Of a stretch of 64,000 nucleotides of DNA, positions 8,786-17,682 are shown piece by piece. The translations under genes and the position numbers were made by a program. This stretch comes from Streptomyces sp. NBC_01306 (GTDB lineage Bacteria; Actinomycetota; Actinomycetes; Streptomycetales; Streptomycetaceae): the NCBI RefSeq assembly GCF_026340465.1, contig NZ_JAPEPC010000003.1, positions 124,001 through 188,000 on the forward strand, read 5' to 3'. The notes beneath the pieces are model-generated. The model ran no database searches and was not told the origin of the DNA. It was given only the letters and a program-made list of their open reading frames with translations. Numbering within the stretch: the first letter of the stretch is position 1; each line of letters opens with the position of its first letter.

Positions 8786-9126
8786 CGGCGGAATCCTGCA
8801 TCAGTGGCCAGCGCAAAGGCCGTCTCCAGCGTTATGCGGGTTTCAGGAAGGGAAATGCCGCAGATAGGCCATGGTGGTTGGGTGCGGCACGAGCCTGCAG
8901 GATTACCTCGCGAGGACGCGTAAGTTTCCGCAGCTCGGCTTCTGCGCGACGCCGCAACACCGACTCGTTGATGAGGGCGATGAGCCTGAGTGGCAAGTTC
9001 TCTGCGCACAAACTGCTGCCACGTCACTCGGACAGCCACGTGCCGGTCGATCTGCCCTTGCCCAGCCCAGCCCCGCGTACGGGCGGAATCCACCGGTCCG
9101 CAGACGGTGGTCTGTTGGGGCGGCGG
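8786..9126. other. Intergenic region upstream of the Lrp-type gene, no gene seen
   Basis: About 340 bases with no convincing coding sequence on either strand. It should hold the promoter of the Lrp/AsnC operon; I see no clear operator palindrome. The right end merges into the IS5 fragment. Confidence 0.5.
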
Positions 9127-9189
9127 GTGAGTGAACGCGCGCCGTACCCAAGCGACTTATCGGACCAGCAGTGGGCTGTGATCGACCCG
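9127..9189 (+). pseudogene. IS5-family transposase N-terminal scrap
   Basis: About 20 codons read VSERAPYPSDLSDQQWAVID, the usual beginning of IS5-family transposases (YPSDLSD..W..I.P). The frame then loses similarity. It is only a scar of an old insertion. Confidence 0.65.
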
Positions 9190-9214
9190 GGCTCGCGACG
9201 TCTGCCAAGCCCTC

Positions 9215-9926
9215 GACCGCGAACTGCTGCCGAGAGCATCGAAGGCACGCGCTGGAAGTCTCGGCGAAGAGTTCTCGGTGGCTCTTGCGGACGGCGGGCC
9301 CGTGGCCGGGGTCAGCACGCTGATCCCGAGTCGGCAGACAGCGGTGAGCTGGACGCCGTACTTCGCGGTTTCCGGCATGGACGAGACGGTGGCCAGGTGC
9401 GCGAGCGAGGGGCGACCATCGCCGTCGGCCCGAGGAAATTCGCCCCCGGACGCGCAGCCTTCGGCGCGGACGGCGACGGGTGGGTCTTCGGACTCTGGGA
9501 GGACGACCCTCCCCTGGGCGATCGGCCAGGGGGGGAAGCTCCCGCCCTCCTGGAGCTGCGTACGCCGGACGCCTTCGACCGCAGCCATCTTCTACGGCGA
9601 GATCCTGGGCTGGGCGAGCGGCGAACCTGGTGCCTGCGACGTGACCTAGGAGGACGACCACGTCCTCGTCCACGACGGCACGCGAACAGTGGCCACCGTG
9701 AGGGACGGAGCTGTCGAATGCCTCCGACCCGCAGATCCGGCCCCGCTGGACCATGCACATTCGCGGCCCCGACCCCGCCACCACGACCGCGGCGGCACGC
9801 TCGGCAGGCGGCACGGTGACTTCCCTGAGTCCGGTGCCCGGCAGGACGGACCACCATGCCTTCATCCGTGACCCGGCCGGTGCCCTGTTCGCGGTCACGG
9901 ACCTCAGAGGACCGCTGCCAAGCTGA
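9215..9926 (+). pseudogene. Decayed two-domain glyoxalase/VOC protein
   Basis: Pieces of one protein lie in order in alternating frames: VSWTPYFAVSGMDETVAR, then RERGATIAVGPRKFAPGRAA and GADGDGWVFGLWEDDPPLGD, then AAIFYGEILGWASGEPGACD, then an in-frame TAG followed by EDDHVLVHDGTRTVATVRDG, and last TMHIRGPDPATTTAAARSAG to HHAFIRDPAGALFAVTDL. This is the double-module pattern of vicinal-oxygen-chelate (glyoxalase/bleomycin-resistance-like) proteins of about 250 residues. At least three frame changes and one nonsense codon show it is dead. The original substrate is unknown. Confidence 0.78.
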
Positions 9927-10105
9927 CCGATGGGTGGGGTCAGGTGCAACCAGAGGCTGGGGTCGGCACTGCGTCAGAAGAGGACGGCCGAATGGCGCAG
10001 CCTGCGAAGACGCGCAGCCTGCCGCATGGTGGGAACGAAGCTGGATGAGGCCGATATCTCTCGGCTTCAGCGGACTCAGTGTTGGGAAGCGATTAGTAAG
10101 GAGCG

Positions 10106-11293
10106 ATGATGAGGGCTTTGACCTGGCACGGCAAGCGCGACGTCCGGGTGGATACCGTTCCTGATCCGCAGATCACCGATCCGACCGACGTGATCGTGCG
10201 AGTTACCTCCACGGGTATTTGCGGGTCGGACCTGCACCTTTACGAGGTGCTCGGCCCCTATCTCGACCCCGGGGACATCCTCGGCCACGAGCCGATGGGC
10301 ATCGTGGAGGCGATCGGGCCGGAGGTCACAGCACTTTCGGTCGGGGACCGCGTCGTCGTTCCCTTCAACGTCTCGTGCGGCACGTGCTGGATGTGCGGGC
10401 AAGGCCTGCACTCGCAGTGCGAGACCACACAGGTCAAGGGCCGGGGGATGGGCGCTTCACTCTTCGGCTTCTCCAAGCTTTACGGCCAGGTGCCTGGCGG
10501 CCAGGCGGAACTCCTGCGGGTGCCGTTCGGTAACACCCTCCCCGTCAAAGTGCCGCACGGCCCCCCTGACCAGCGGTTCGTGTATCTGTCCGACGTGCTG
10601 CCCACCGCCTGGCAGTCCGTCGCATACGCAGACATCCCCCGGGGTGGCAGCGTCACCGTGCTCGGACTCGGACCCATCGGCGATATGGCCACCCGTATCG
10701 CTCTGCACCAAGGGGCGGGCCTGGTCATCGGCGTCGACCTCGTACCTGAGCGTCTGGCCCGGGCACGTTCCAGGGGCGTGCACACACTCGACCTGAACGA
10801 GTACGGCAAGGACATCGGAGAGAAGATCCGCCGGCTCACTGGAGGCCGCGGCACCGATTCCGTCATCGATGCCGTCGGCATGGAAGCCCACGGCGCTCCC
10901 GTCACCAAGGCCGCGCAGCAGTTCGTCGGCCTGCTGCCCGACGGCCTCGGCGAAAAGGTAATGGGCCGTGCCGGAGTGGACAGCATGACGGCGTTCAACA
11001 CGGCCGTCGACGCTGTCCGCCGGGGCGGCACCGTCTCACTCATCGGCGTCTACGGGGGCGCTGTCGACCCGGTCCCGATGCTGACCATGTTCGACAAGCA
11101 GATCCAGCTCCGTATGGGCCAGGCGAACGTCAAGCGGTGGGTCGACGAGATCCTGCCGCTCCTTGACGACGAAGACGTTCTCGGCGTCGACGACTTCGCC
11201 ACCCACACTCTGCCCCTCGAAGACGGCCCCCAGGCCTACAAGACCTTCCAAGCCAAAGAGGACGGCATGATCAAAACCGTCCTCACCCCCTGA
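10106..11293 (+). CDS. Zinc-dependent alcohol dehydrogenase (formaldehyde-dehydrogenase-like)
   Basis: 395 residues. Catalytic zinc ligands are C39 (TGICGSDLH) and H61-E62 (GHEPMG); the structural zinc lobe is C91, C94, C97, C105. The nucleotide-binding motif is VLGLGPIGD. Length and the long insert before the C-terminus match the glutathione-independent formaldehyde dehydrogenase/threonine-dehydrogenase-like branch often found in actinobacterial stress islands. AAGGAG stands just before the two possible ATG starts (10106 and 10109). Neighbours downstream are an SDR of the general-stress type and a DJ-1 protein, so a role in aldehyde handling under stress is a reasonable inference. A 130-base piece of this gene (10307-10439) recurs inverted at 14645-14774. 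Confidence 0.9.
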   Translation: MMRALTWHGKRDVRVDTVPDPQITDPTDVIVRVTSTGICGSDLHLYEVLGPYLDPGDILGHEPMGIVEAIGPEVTALSVGDRVVVPFNVSCGTCWMCGQGLHSQCETTQVKGRGMGASLFGFSKLYGQVPGGQAELLRVPFGNTLPVKVPHGPPDQRFVYLSDVLPTAWQSVAYADIPRGGSVTVLGLGPIGDMATRIALHQGAGLVIGVDLVPERLARARSRGVHTLDLNEYGKDIGEKIRRLTGGRGTDSVIDAVGMEAHGAPVTKAAQQFVGLLPDGLGEKVMGRAGVDSMTAFNTAVDAVRRGGTVSLIGVYGGAVDPVPMLTMFDKQIQLRMGQANVKRWVDEILPLLDDEDVLGVDDFATHTLPLEDGPQAYKTFQAKEDGMIKTVLTP

Positions 11294-11411
11294 AGCGACG
11301 GTGGACTGACTACCTCTTCCCGCAAAGGATCAGACGAAGGCGAAACACCGCCGAGTCAGCTGTGCGTGCAGGCTCCCCTTCACTCTTCTCACCCCGTCTT
11401 GGAGGGTTTCC

Positions 11412-12303
11412 GTGACAGGCGACAGTGAAGTCCCACAGGATCCCGTCACCAAGCATCCGCAGCCGGAATTCGAGCAACAGGATCAGGATCACCTCGGGTG
11501 GACAGGGCCGATGGACCCACCGCCTGACCATGGAGAGGACTCCTACCAGGGCCACGGCCTGCTGGAAGGCCGGAAAGCTCTGGTGACCGGCGGCGACTCG
11601 GGCATCGGCCGGGCCGTCGCCCTGGCGTTCGCACGGGAGGGCGCAGACGTCCTGTTGGCCCACCTCCCCGACCAGGAGGAGGACGCGAAGGAAACGTCGC
11701 GCCTCATCACCGACGCGGGGCGAAAGGCCGTCCCGGTGGCCTGCGAAATCCGGGAAGAACAGCAGTGCGGACTACTCATCGACTGCGCTGTCACCGAGTT
11801 CGGCCGCATCGACATCCTGGTGGACAACGCCGCTTATCAGATGCCTCAGCCGGATGGGATCCAAGCCATCTCCACGGAGCAGTTCGACCGTGTGATGCGC
11901 ACCAATCTCTACGGCATGTTCTGGCTGTCGAAAATGGCATTGCCGCACATGCCCAAGGGCGGGTCCATCATCAACTCCGCGTCTGTGCAGGGGTACAAGC
12001 CCAGCCCGCACCTTCTCGACTACGCGATGACGAAAGGCGCCATCGTCACGTTCACCCAGGGAATCGCCCAGATGGTGGCCGCTGACGGGATCCGGGTCAA
12101 CGCGGTAGCTCCCGGGCCGGTATGGACCCCACTCATCCCCGCCACGCTTCCGGACACCGCCACCTTCGGAAAGCAGTCGCCGCCTGGGACGTCCAGCCCA
12201 GCGAGCGGAACTGGCCCCCGCTTACGTCTTCCTCGCCTCACCACAGGCGAGCTACATCACCGCGGAAATCGTCAACGCCACCGGAGGGACACCACTGCCC
12301 TGA
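11412..12303 (+). pseudogene. SDR oxidoreductase (general-stress type), C-terminal frameshift
   Basis: Starts with GTG after GGAGGG. The N-terminal tail with HLGWTGPMDPPPDHGEDSY and GRKALVTGGDSGIGRAV is typical of the long SDRs related to Bacillus general stress protein 39. Motifs are intact through NAAYQMP, INSASVQGYK and YAMTKGA. Near 12180-12190 the frame slips: the expected end GRPAQRAELAPAYVFLAS ... ITAEIVNATGG is present in another frame and stops at 12303, giving a product of about 296 residues. One extra base in the CCGCCTGGG stretch explains it. The unrepaired frame runs to 12350 with a nonsense tail. Either a real recent mutation or a sequencing error. Confidence 0.85.
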
Positions 12304-12352
12304 GAGACCGCCCGACACGATCTCCCGAAGTTCTCCTCTGCCCACTTTGAGG

Positions 12353-12372
12353 TCGGGGCGCCCAGGCCCCGA
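12353..12372 (+). terminator. Hairpin after the SDR gene
   Basis: TCGGGGC and GCCCCGA form a 7-bp GC stem with a 6-base loop, 50 bases after the SDR stop. No U-tract follows, which is common for actinobacterial terminators. The next gene starts only 33 bases later. Confidence 0.4.
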
Positions 12373-12404
12373 TCCTGTCGGTAACTGTCACAGAAAGGCG
12401 CATC

Positions 12405-12971
12405 ATGGCTGACGAACCCCTCAACGGTCACCGTGTTCTTGTCCTCGTCACCAATTACGGCGTCGAGCAGGACGAACTGCTTGTTCCGCTCAAGCGGCTG
12501 AGCGAGGACGGCGCGGACGTGACCGTGGCCGCTGCCACACCGGACCTCATCCAGACCCTGGTGGGGGACAAGGACACCGGCGAGACCGTACGGCCCTCCG
12601 CCACCTTCGAGACGGTCGACCCCCTCGCGCACCAGTTGCTGCTGCTCCCCGGCGGCACCCTCAACGCCGACAACCTCCGCCTGAACGACAAGGCCATCGA
12701 CATGGTCAAGGCATTCGCGGTCTCCGGCCGGCCCATCGCGGCCATCTGCCACGGGCCCTGGGCCCTGGTGGAAGCGGACGTCCTCAAGGACAAGACACTC
12801 ACCTCCTATCCCTCTCTGCGTACGGACATCCGCAACGCGGGAGCCAAGACGTGGGTGGACGAACCAGTGGTGAGCGACTCCGAAGGCGGCTACACCCTGG
12901 TCACCTCCCGGACCCCCAAGGACCTCGACGACTTCCTCGGTGAGGTCCACAAGGCACTCGTCGGCTCCTGA
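12405..12971 (+). CDS. DJ-1/PfpI family protein
   Basis: 188 residues. The nucleophile elbow AAICHGPWAL carries C115; the acidic partner lies in VEQDELLVP near residue 24 and LPGGTLNADN precedes the elbow. The family includes YhbO/PfpI-type proteins linked with glyoxal/stress protection. The ATG follows GAAAGG closely. It is the third gene of the alcohol dehydrogenase - SDR - DJ-1 set on the plus strand, a grouping consistent with carbonyl stress response. No signal peptide, so cytoplasmic. The exact reaction cannot be read from sequence. Confidence 0.88.
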   Translation: MADEPLNGHRVLVLVTNYGVEQDELLVPLKRLSEDGADVTVAAATPDLIQTLVGDKDTGETVRPSATFETVDPLAHQLLLLPGGTLNADNLRLNDKAIDMVKAFAVSGRPIAAICHGPWALVEADVLKDKTLTSYPSLRTDIRNAGAKTWVDEPVVSDSEGGYTLVTSRTPKDLDDFLGEVHKALVGS

Positions 12972-13279
12972 ACGAACGTGATGGCATTGTCGTCGTCCTC
13001 GCCGGCGCCGTCCTTCGGCTTCCACTGGTGGACGCCGGCCGGGCTCTTTTCACTGGCGGCCCGCGCGAGCATGTGCAGGACACGGCGCAGAAGCCTGTCA
13101 CCCGCCTCGATGCGCAGGCCCTGAACTGTCACCTTCCGCAGCCATGGCCGCCCGCACCCGCTGGTCCTCCCGAGCGGAGCTGACGTCCTGCTCCAGGGGC
13201 GTGCGGCTCACGGCAGTCGCGATGCTCGGCGGCCACCACGTCGGCGACGGGTGCTCCAGCTGGGGCTTCGCGGGAGGAG

Positions 13280-14380
13280 ACCCCGATCGTTGTCTGGAAC
13301 GACTACCGGGTGCTGCGCAATCCCTCCAACGTCGAACTCGCCCGGGTCATCGGGCTGCGCACCGAGACCGCCGCGAAGGCCGTCTGTGACTTGGTGGTGG
13401 TCGGCGCGGGACCCGGGGGCCTGGCCGCCGCGGTGTACGGCGCCTCCGAGGGACTCTCCACCGTCGTGCTGGACGCCGCGGCGACCGGCGGCCAGGCCGG
13501 CACCTCCTCCCGGATCGAGAACTACCTCGGTTTCCCCGCCAGGATCTCCGGCATGGAGCTCGCTGAACGTGCCGTCGTACAGGCCAACCGGTTCGGCGCC
13601 CGGATTGACGTCCCCGCCGAGGCCGTCGGCCTTGAACAGCGGGACGGGAACAGCGTGGTACGGCTCGCCGACGGCGCCACGGTCACCGCCACCAACGTCG
13701 TGGTGGCCACCGGCGCCCGCTACCGGCGGCTGACCGCCCCCGGTGTCGAACGGTTCGAAGGACTCGGGGTCCACTACGCCGCCACCGTCTGGGAGGCGCG
13801 GACCTGCCGCCTTGACACGGTGGCGATCGTCGGCGGCGGCAACTCCGCCGGCCAGGCAGCCCTGTTCCTGGCGCGCGAGTCGCCCGCCGTCCATCTTCTG
13901 GTCCGTGGCGAAGACCTGGAACACAGCATGTCCCGCTATCTGATCGACCGGATCGAGCGGCACCCCCGGATCCATGTCCGGCTGCACACCGAAGTCCGGG
14001 AGGTGACCGGCGAGGACCGGGTCGAATCCCTCGTGGTCGAGAACAACCGCACCCGCGAGCAGCAAGTGGTTGCAGCCCGCGCCCTGTTCGTCTTCATCGG
14101 CGCGCGTCCCGCCACCTCCTGGCTCGCAGACGCCGTCACCCTGGACCGGCGCGGCTTCATTCCGACTGGGCAGGACGTGGCCCAGGTAGCAGCGGACCTC
14201 TGGAAGCCCCTAGCCCGAGCCCCGCTCGCGTTGGAGGCCAGTCTGCCGGGAGTCTTCGCCGTCGGTGACGTCCGCAGCGGCTCGGTCAAGCGGGTGGCCT
14301 CCGCAGTCGGTGAGGGCGCCATGGCTGTCCGTCTGGCGCACGAGCACCTCGGGGAGGCGGGACCACCCGCCATCCGATGA
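13280..14380 (+). pseudogene. Thioredoxin-reductase-like flavoprotein, 5'-truncated
   Basis: A reading frame that looks coding begins in mid-protein at about 13280 with TPIVVWNDYRVLRNPSN, the end of the glutaredoxin-like module that precedes the reductase domain in actinobacterial fused response-regulator/thioredoxin-reductase proteins. The reductase part is complete: FAD motif VVVGAGPGGLAAAVYGAS, NAD motif VAIVGGGNSAGQAA, and GVFAVGDVRSG near the end. As in other members of this branch there is no CxxC redox pair. The N-terminal receiver or sensor module is missing. A GTG at 13310 could start a 356-residue product, but no clear ribosome site precedes it, so expression is doubtful. Confidence 0.75.
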
Positions 14381-14644
14381 CCTCAGCTCATCCACAACGC
14401 GAGAAGGGGCTGGACGCGTTCGATGAGCTGTCAACGGTTTGGTGGATGGCTGGTCGCCTGGGGCAGCCCGGAAAGCGGTGGTTACAGCGTGGCCGTCGGC
14501 CCGTTCGTCGTCGGCTATCAGTACGCCGGGCCGCGGGCCCGCTACATGTTCTCTTGCGGATTCCGATGGAGTTCGAGAGATTACCGACTGGTTGGCTCGG
14601 GTTGAAAAGGCCATCCGCATCGGCGGCTGCTCCCCGCTCCCGGT
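14381..14644. other. Unassigned sequence between flavoprotein and dehydrogenase fragment
   Basis: Short open frames exist on both strands, but none resembles a family I recognise and none has a credible ribosome site. Probably mosaic debris. Confidence 0.4.
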
Positions 14645-14774
14645 CCTTGACCTGTGTGGTCTCGCACTGCGAGTGCAGGCCTTGCCCGCACATCCAGCAC
14701 GTGCCGCACGAGACGTTGAAGGGAACGACGCGGTCCCCGACCGAAAGTGCTGTGACCTCCGGCCCCATCGCCTC
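14645..14774 (-). repeat. Inverted partial copy of the alcohol dehydrogenase gene
   Basis: The minus strand here matches 10307-10439 almost exactly: in about 130 bases I find one mismatch and one 3-base deletion. It encodes GPEVTALSVGDRVVPFNVSC and CWMCGQGLHSQCETTQV. It joins the cas1 relic directly at 14774/14775. The near identity means recent duplication or recombination. Confidence 0.9.
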
Positions 14775-15053
14775 ATTGCCGACCTCTACAAAGCCGAGAT
14801 CGGTATCCCCCTCGCGTTCGACATCGCAGCCGAAGACGAGCAGGACGTCGGCCCGCGCACTCGCCGCGGACTGCGCGACCGCATTCACGCGACCGGACTC
14901 CTGGACCGCTATGTAGCCGAAATCAAACAGCTACTGCTGCCTGACAGACCGAACGCAGGAGACGAGCTCGACCGCGTCACGCTCCAGAGCGACCAAGGCC
15001 ACCAGGTGGCAGCCGGCGTCAACTACGGAACCGAAGAATCGCCCATCTGGTCA
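14775..15053 (+). pseudogene. cas1: cas1e C-terminal relic (type I-E CRISPR adaptation)
   Basis: The frame reads IADLYKAEIGIPLAFDIAAE, then DVGPRTRRGLRDRIHATGLL, DRYVAEIKQLLLPD and HQVAAGVNYG, the C-terminal third of Cas1 of type I-E systems, including the DLYK segment near the active site. Everything N-terminal is gone, replaced by the inverted dehydrogenase fragment. The normal stop is also lost: at 15051-15053 the codon is TCA where TGA is expected. Cas1 integrates new spacers together with Cas2; this remnant cannot do so. No repeats or spacers are visible nearby. Confidence 0.8.
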
Positions 15054-15511
15054 CCGTCATCGTCCTCACCAACTGCCCACCTGGGCTTCGGGGATTCCTC
15101 ACCCGCTGGCTCCTCGAAATCTCGGCGGGTCTCTTCGTCGGTAACCCCTCAGCCCGCGTCCGCGACGTCTTGTGGCACGAAGTCCGCCATTACGCGGGCC
15201 AAGGCCGCGCCCTGCTCGCCCACACCTCGAACAACGAACAGGGCTTCACCTTCCGCACGCACGATCACGCATGGCGTCCGACCGACCATGAGGGCCTGAC
15301 CCTGATCCAGCGCCCCGTTGCCCAAGCCCCGGTGAGGTGGCGCTCGACCGCCACGGTGTACGAGGCGGGCGGGGCCGACAGAGGTACGACGCGAGCACGC
15401 GGCAACCGAGGTGCGTCTCCGCTCCCCGCCCGTCCGCAGTTGCCCGGCGGCGGCATCGGCTTCGGTGATGGGCGCCGCCGGGCATTCAGACAGGATCGCA
15501 GCAGCCACTGA
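15050..15511 (+). pseudogene. cas2: cas2e relic without a start codon
   Basis: The frame reads VTVIVLTNCPPGLRGFLTRW, LLEISAGLFVGNPSARVRDV, LWHEVRHYAGQGRALLAH, then NEQGFTFRTHDHAWRPTDHE and GLTLIQRP, which is an almost whole type I-E Cas2. The first codon should be GTG or ATG but is GTC (15050-15052), and no ATG, GTG or TTG lies upstream in frame; the first usable start is TTG at 15170 inside the protein. After residue 95 or so the similarity ends and the frame runs on to 15511. A single change at 15052 could explain both the missing start here and the missing cas1 stop. Confidence 0.8.
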
Positions 15512-15578
15512 CACCGAGCGGCCTCGGACCCGACGTGCCTACGCTCCGGGGCACTGGAGAGGAGGCCTCTGCCGTATC

Positions 15579-15848
15579 TCAGCGGTCGATCGGGGCTGCA
15601 GCCCGTAGTACGGCGGCGGCATGGGCGTTCCACTCGCGGAGAGTGTCCGTGGAAGGGATTGCGCCGGGAACAAGGACGTAGTCGCGTCGGTGGAGGACTG
15701 TCCTCATCTCCGGCTGCTCGCTGAGGTACTCCCAGTGTGCGGTCTCGCTCTGCTCCGGGGCTCGCCCCGTACTCAGAAGCCGATGGATCTGGTCCGCCAG
15801 GCCGAGGAACTGGTGGTACAGGTTGCTGCGCTCTTCTGCCTTCCCCAT
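15579..15848 (-). CDS. Small hypothetical protein (89 residues)
   Basis: Starts MGKAEERSNLYHQFLGLADQ and ends VLRAAAPIDR. It is hydrophilic, with no membrane segment, cysteine pair or DNA-binding motif that I recognise. An in-frame alternative start at 15860 exists, but it would place the start inside the palindrome described next. The leader contains a -10-like GATAAT and a long inverted repeat, which suggests a controlled promoter and supports a real gene. Function unknown. Confidence 0.5.
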   Translation of the reverse strand: MGKAEERSNLYHQFLGLADQIHRLLSTGRAPEQSETAHWEYLSEQPEMRTVLHRRDYVLVPGAIPSTDTLREWNAHAAAVLRAAAPIDR

Positions 15849-15858
15849 GTCTTCCCTC

Positions 15859-15899
15859 ACGTTTGTGTCGCGCTGTGCTCACATTATCCACACAAACGT
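15859..15899 (-). promoter_or_regulatory. Inverted repeat flanking a -10-like box
   Basis: ACGTTTGTGT (15859-15868) and ACACAAACGT (15890-15899) are perfect 10-base arms, 21 bases apart. Between them on the minus strand lies GGATAATGT (about 15881-15889), a good -10 element for the small gene at 15848. A regulator dimer pair bound at the arms would cover the promoter. Confidence 0.6.
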
Positions 15900-16269
15900 A
15901 CGGGGTCTCCAGTGATTGGCATCGCCGGAGCGAGAGGGCACACCGTAAGGACAGCGGTGGGCAGTTCGGTCGATCCGGCCTGGATGCCGGCCAGTCTTCC
16001 CTGGCCGCCACCGGCGAGTCGGGCCACCTGGTTCGCGACGCGGCACACAGGGTTGCGGGGAGGGGGAGCAGCGTGACCGCTACTCTCGCTGCCCAGTGGG
16101 CAAAAGATGAACCTGTGCGGCCCGGGCCGCCGTTACCGGTGCTGACCGCGTCTCGCCATCCGACGGTGGCTTGAGCCAGCGGCCTTCTGGGCGCGCCGTC
16201 GTACGGGTGACGATGTCCGTTGCGCGGGCGGAGCACCGCTATCTGTGACGCATGATCACTTCTCGTGGA
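15900..16269. other. Region without a recognisable gene
   Basis: Open frames on both strands are long because of GC content only. I see no ribosome site or family motif. It separates the small gene from the IS701 scrap. Confidence 0.4.
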
Positions 16270-16449
16270 TGGCTGCGCACCGCTGTGGAGGTCCGCCAGC
16301 AGTCCCAGCGCCAACTGCCGTACACGCAGGCGAGGTTCCAGCCGGGTGAAACGACCCGGGATCCGGCCGATGCGGCCGTGGAACATCGCCTGCCATCGGG
16401 CAGGCACTACGCTGTGACCTGCGGCTATCGCTTCATCATCAGTCCACAC
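16270..16449 (-). pseudogene. IS701-family transposase N-terminal fragment
   Basis: The frame reads RWQAMFHGRIGRIPGRFTRL and EPRLRVRQLALGLLADL, the conserved N-terminal block of IS701 transposases (GRF.R.EPR.R...GLL.DL). The rest is absent. It differs from the complete IS701 at 56840, so it is the scar of another element. Confidence 0.7.
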
Positions 16450-16562
16450 GCAGGACGGTGATCACCGGTGGCCCCAGATGTCTGGTTACCGGGTTCCTCC
16501 AGCAGGATCACCACTCGGCTGAAGTACTGGCTACGCTGTACTTCGAGGATCGAGGAGAAGGC

Positions 16563-17018
16563 ATGCAACCTTGCCTGGAGTGCGGTGCACCGATAGCTCC
16601 GCGATCCTGCGACGAGCTGTTCCACGCCTTGCTCGCTCTGGACCATTCACGTCAGGCACCGTGGGGGCCGCTGCACGGTGTCTCAGTCTCCTGCTTCCTG
16701 CTCCAACATCCCAGTCGGCTTCCTGCCGACGACGGCGCGATGGCTTGGGCGCTCCTGCGTGCGTACCTCGAAGGCGGCCTCGACGAAGTGAACCAGCTCG
16801 TCGGTCATGCTCGTCGTAGCAACTCCCATCGTGCGAAGGGCGAGCCTTCACGAGTGGTCCGGGACGCGGCCTTGCTGCACCGGGACGCGCCGCGATCCTC
16901 TTTCTCCGTCACGATCCAAGACGTCGCCGTCGATGGGACGTTCCCCTCGTCGGAGTTCACGCAACGCGTCAAGGCTTGGGTTGCCGCGACGGTCGACGCG
17001 TGGAGCTGCGGCACGTGA
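16563..17018 (+). CDS. DUF5946-like protein
   Basis: 151 residues starting MQPCLECGAPIAPRSCDELF after a good GAGGAGAAG site. The N-terminal CxxCG pair, SCFLLQHPSR in the middle and a C-terminal helix (RVKAWVAATVDAW) match the DUF5946 pattern of small actinobacterial proteins that start with a single zinc-knuckle-like CxxC. No membrane segment. Function is not known for the family. It is free-standing between transposon scraps. Confidence 0.65.
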   Translation: MQPCLECGAPIAPRSCDELFHALLALDHSRQAPWGPLHGVSVSCFLLQHPSRLPADDGAMAWALLRAYLEGGLDEVNQLVGHARRSNSHRAKGEPSRVVRDAALLHRDAPRSSFSVTIQDVAVDGTFPSSEFTQRVKAWVAATVDAWSCGT

Positions 17019-17129
17019 CCGGAAAGGCCGTGGCCCGCCGAAGAACGGCCCACGGCATTCATAGGTTCTTCGGCCTGTCCACGACCGCACTCACGACGCT
17101 GGTGCGCCTGAGGCCGACTTTCCCCGGTC

Positions 17130-17393
17130 TCCGCCGACGGGATCCGCTTCACCGTGCCCGTGCAGACCCTGTACGCGGGGTCGAACCCCCGGTATTTCGG
17201 GCTGCGGCACAAGGGCGCCACCTGGCTGAACGTGGTAAACGACCAGGTGATGGGGCTGGGCGGGGTGGTCGTGCCGGGCACGCTGCGCGGCTCGCTGTTC
17301 ATCCTGGACGCCATCCACGCCCGCGACGGCGGCCCGAAGCCGGAGACCGCCATCACCGACACCGCGTCGTACTCCGAAGCGGGCCGCGCTTGA
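17130..17393 (+). pseudogene. tnpA: Tn3-family transposase internal fragment
   Basis: The frame reads NPRYFGLRHKGATWLNVVND, then GLGGVVVPGTLRGSLFILDA and PETAITDTASYSEAG, which is the core DDE region of Tn3-family TnpA (GVTWLN..NDQ, ILD, D.ASYSD). It stops at 17393. Nothing of the rest of TnpA is nearby; other Tn3 pieces in the window are at 50806 and 54118. Confidence 0.85.
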
Positions 17394-17682
17394 CCAGGGG
17401 ATGACCGTACGGCGCGGCCAGGGTTACACCCTGCGCGTCAGCACCACCCAGGCGAGCCACCGCCAGATCCTCAACCGCTGCCGGCCGCTCGACGGCGCCC
17501 AGGGCGTCCCGACGATCCCGGCCCAGCGCAAGGCCCGCCGCGAGTACGAGAACCGCGTCAGCACACTCACACCGCCCGGAGCATGATCGTTCTCACCGCC
17601 AACTCCTGTACCGATTTCCCCGAGGCCGTGATCGAGGACATCCGGCCGTGTCCAGGTAGTCCGTGACGGCCCCGTGAGGGTG

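Noticed and set aside
13251..13733. 160-codon frame overlapping the flavoprotein
   Set aside because: Pro/Ser-rich shadow of the flavoprotein frame.
14388..14640. Minus-strand frame with VLIADDERADGHAVTTAF, first read as a response regulator receiver
   Set aside because: Only one short motif-like segment; no phosphoacceptor context and no continuation.
14381..15578. Search for CRISPR repeats near the cas relics
   Set aside because: No regularly spaced 28-30 base repeats were seen in this stretch or elsewhere in the window.
15265..16449. 394-codon minus-strand frame
   Set aside because: Only its first 60 codons (IS701 fragment) look like protein; the rest is an antisense shadow.
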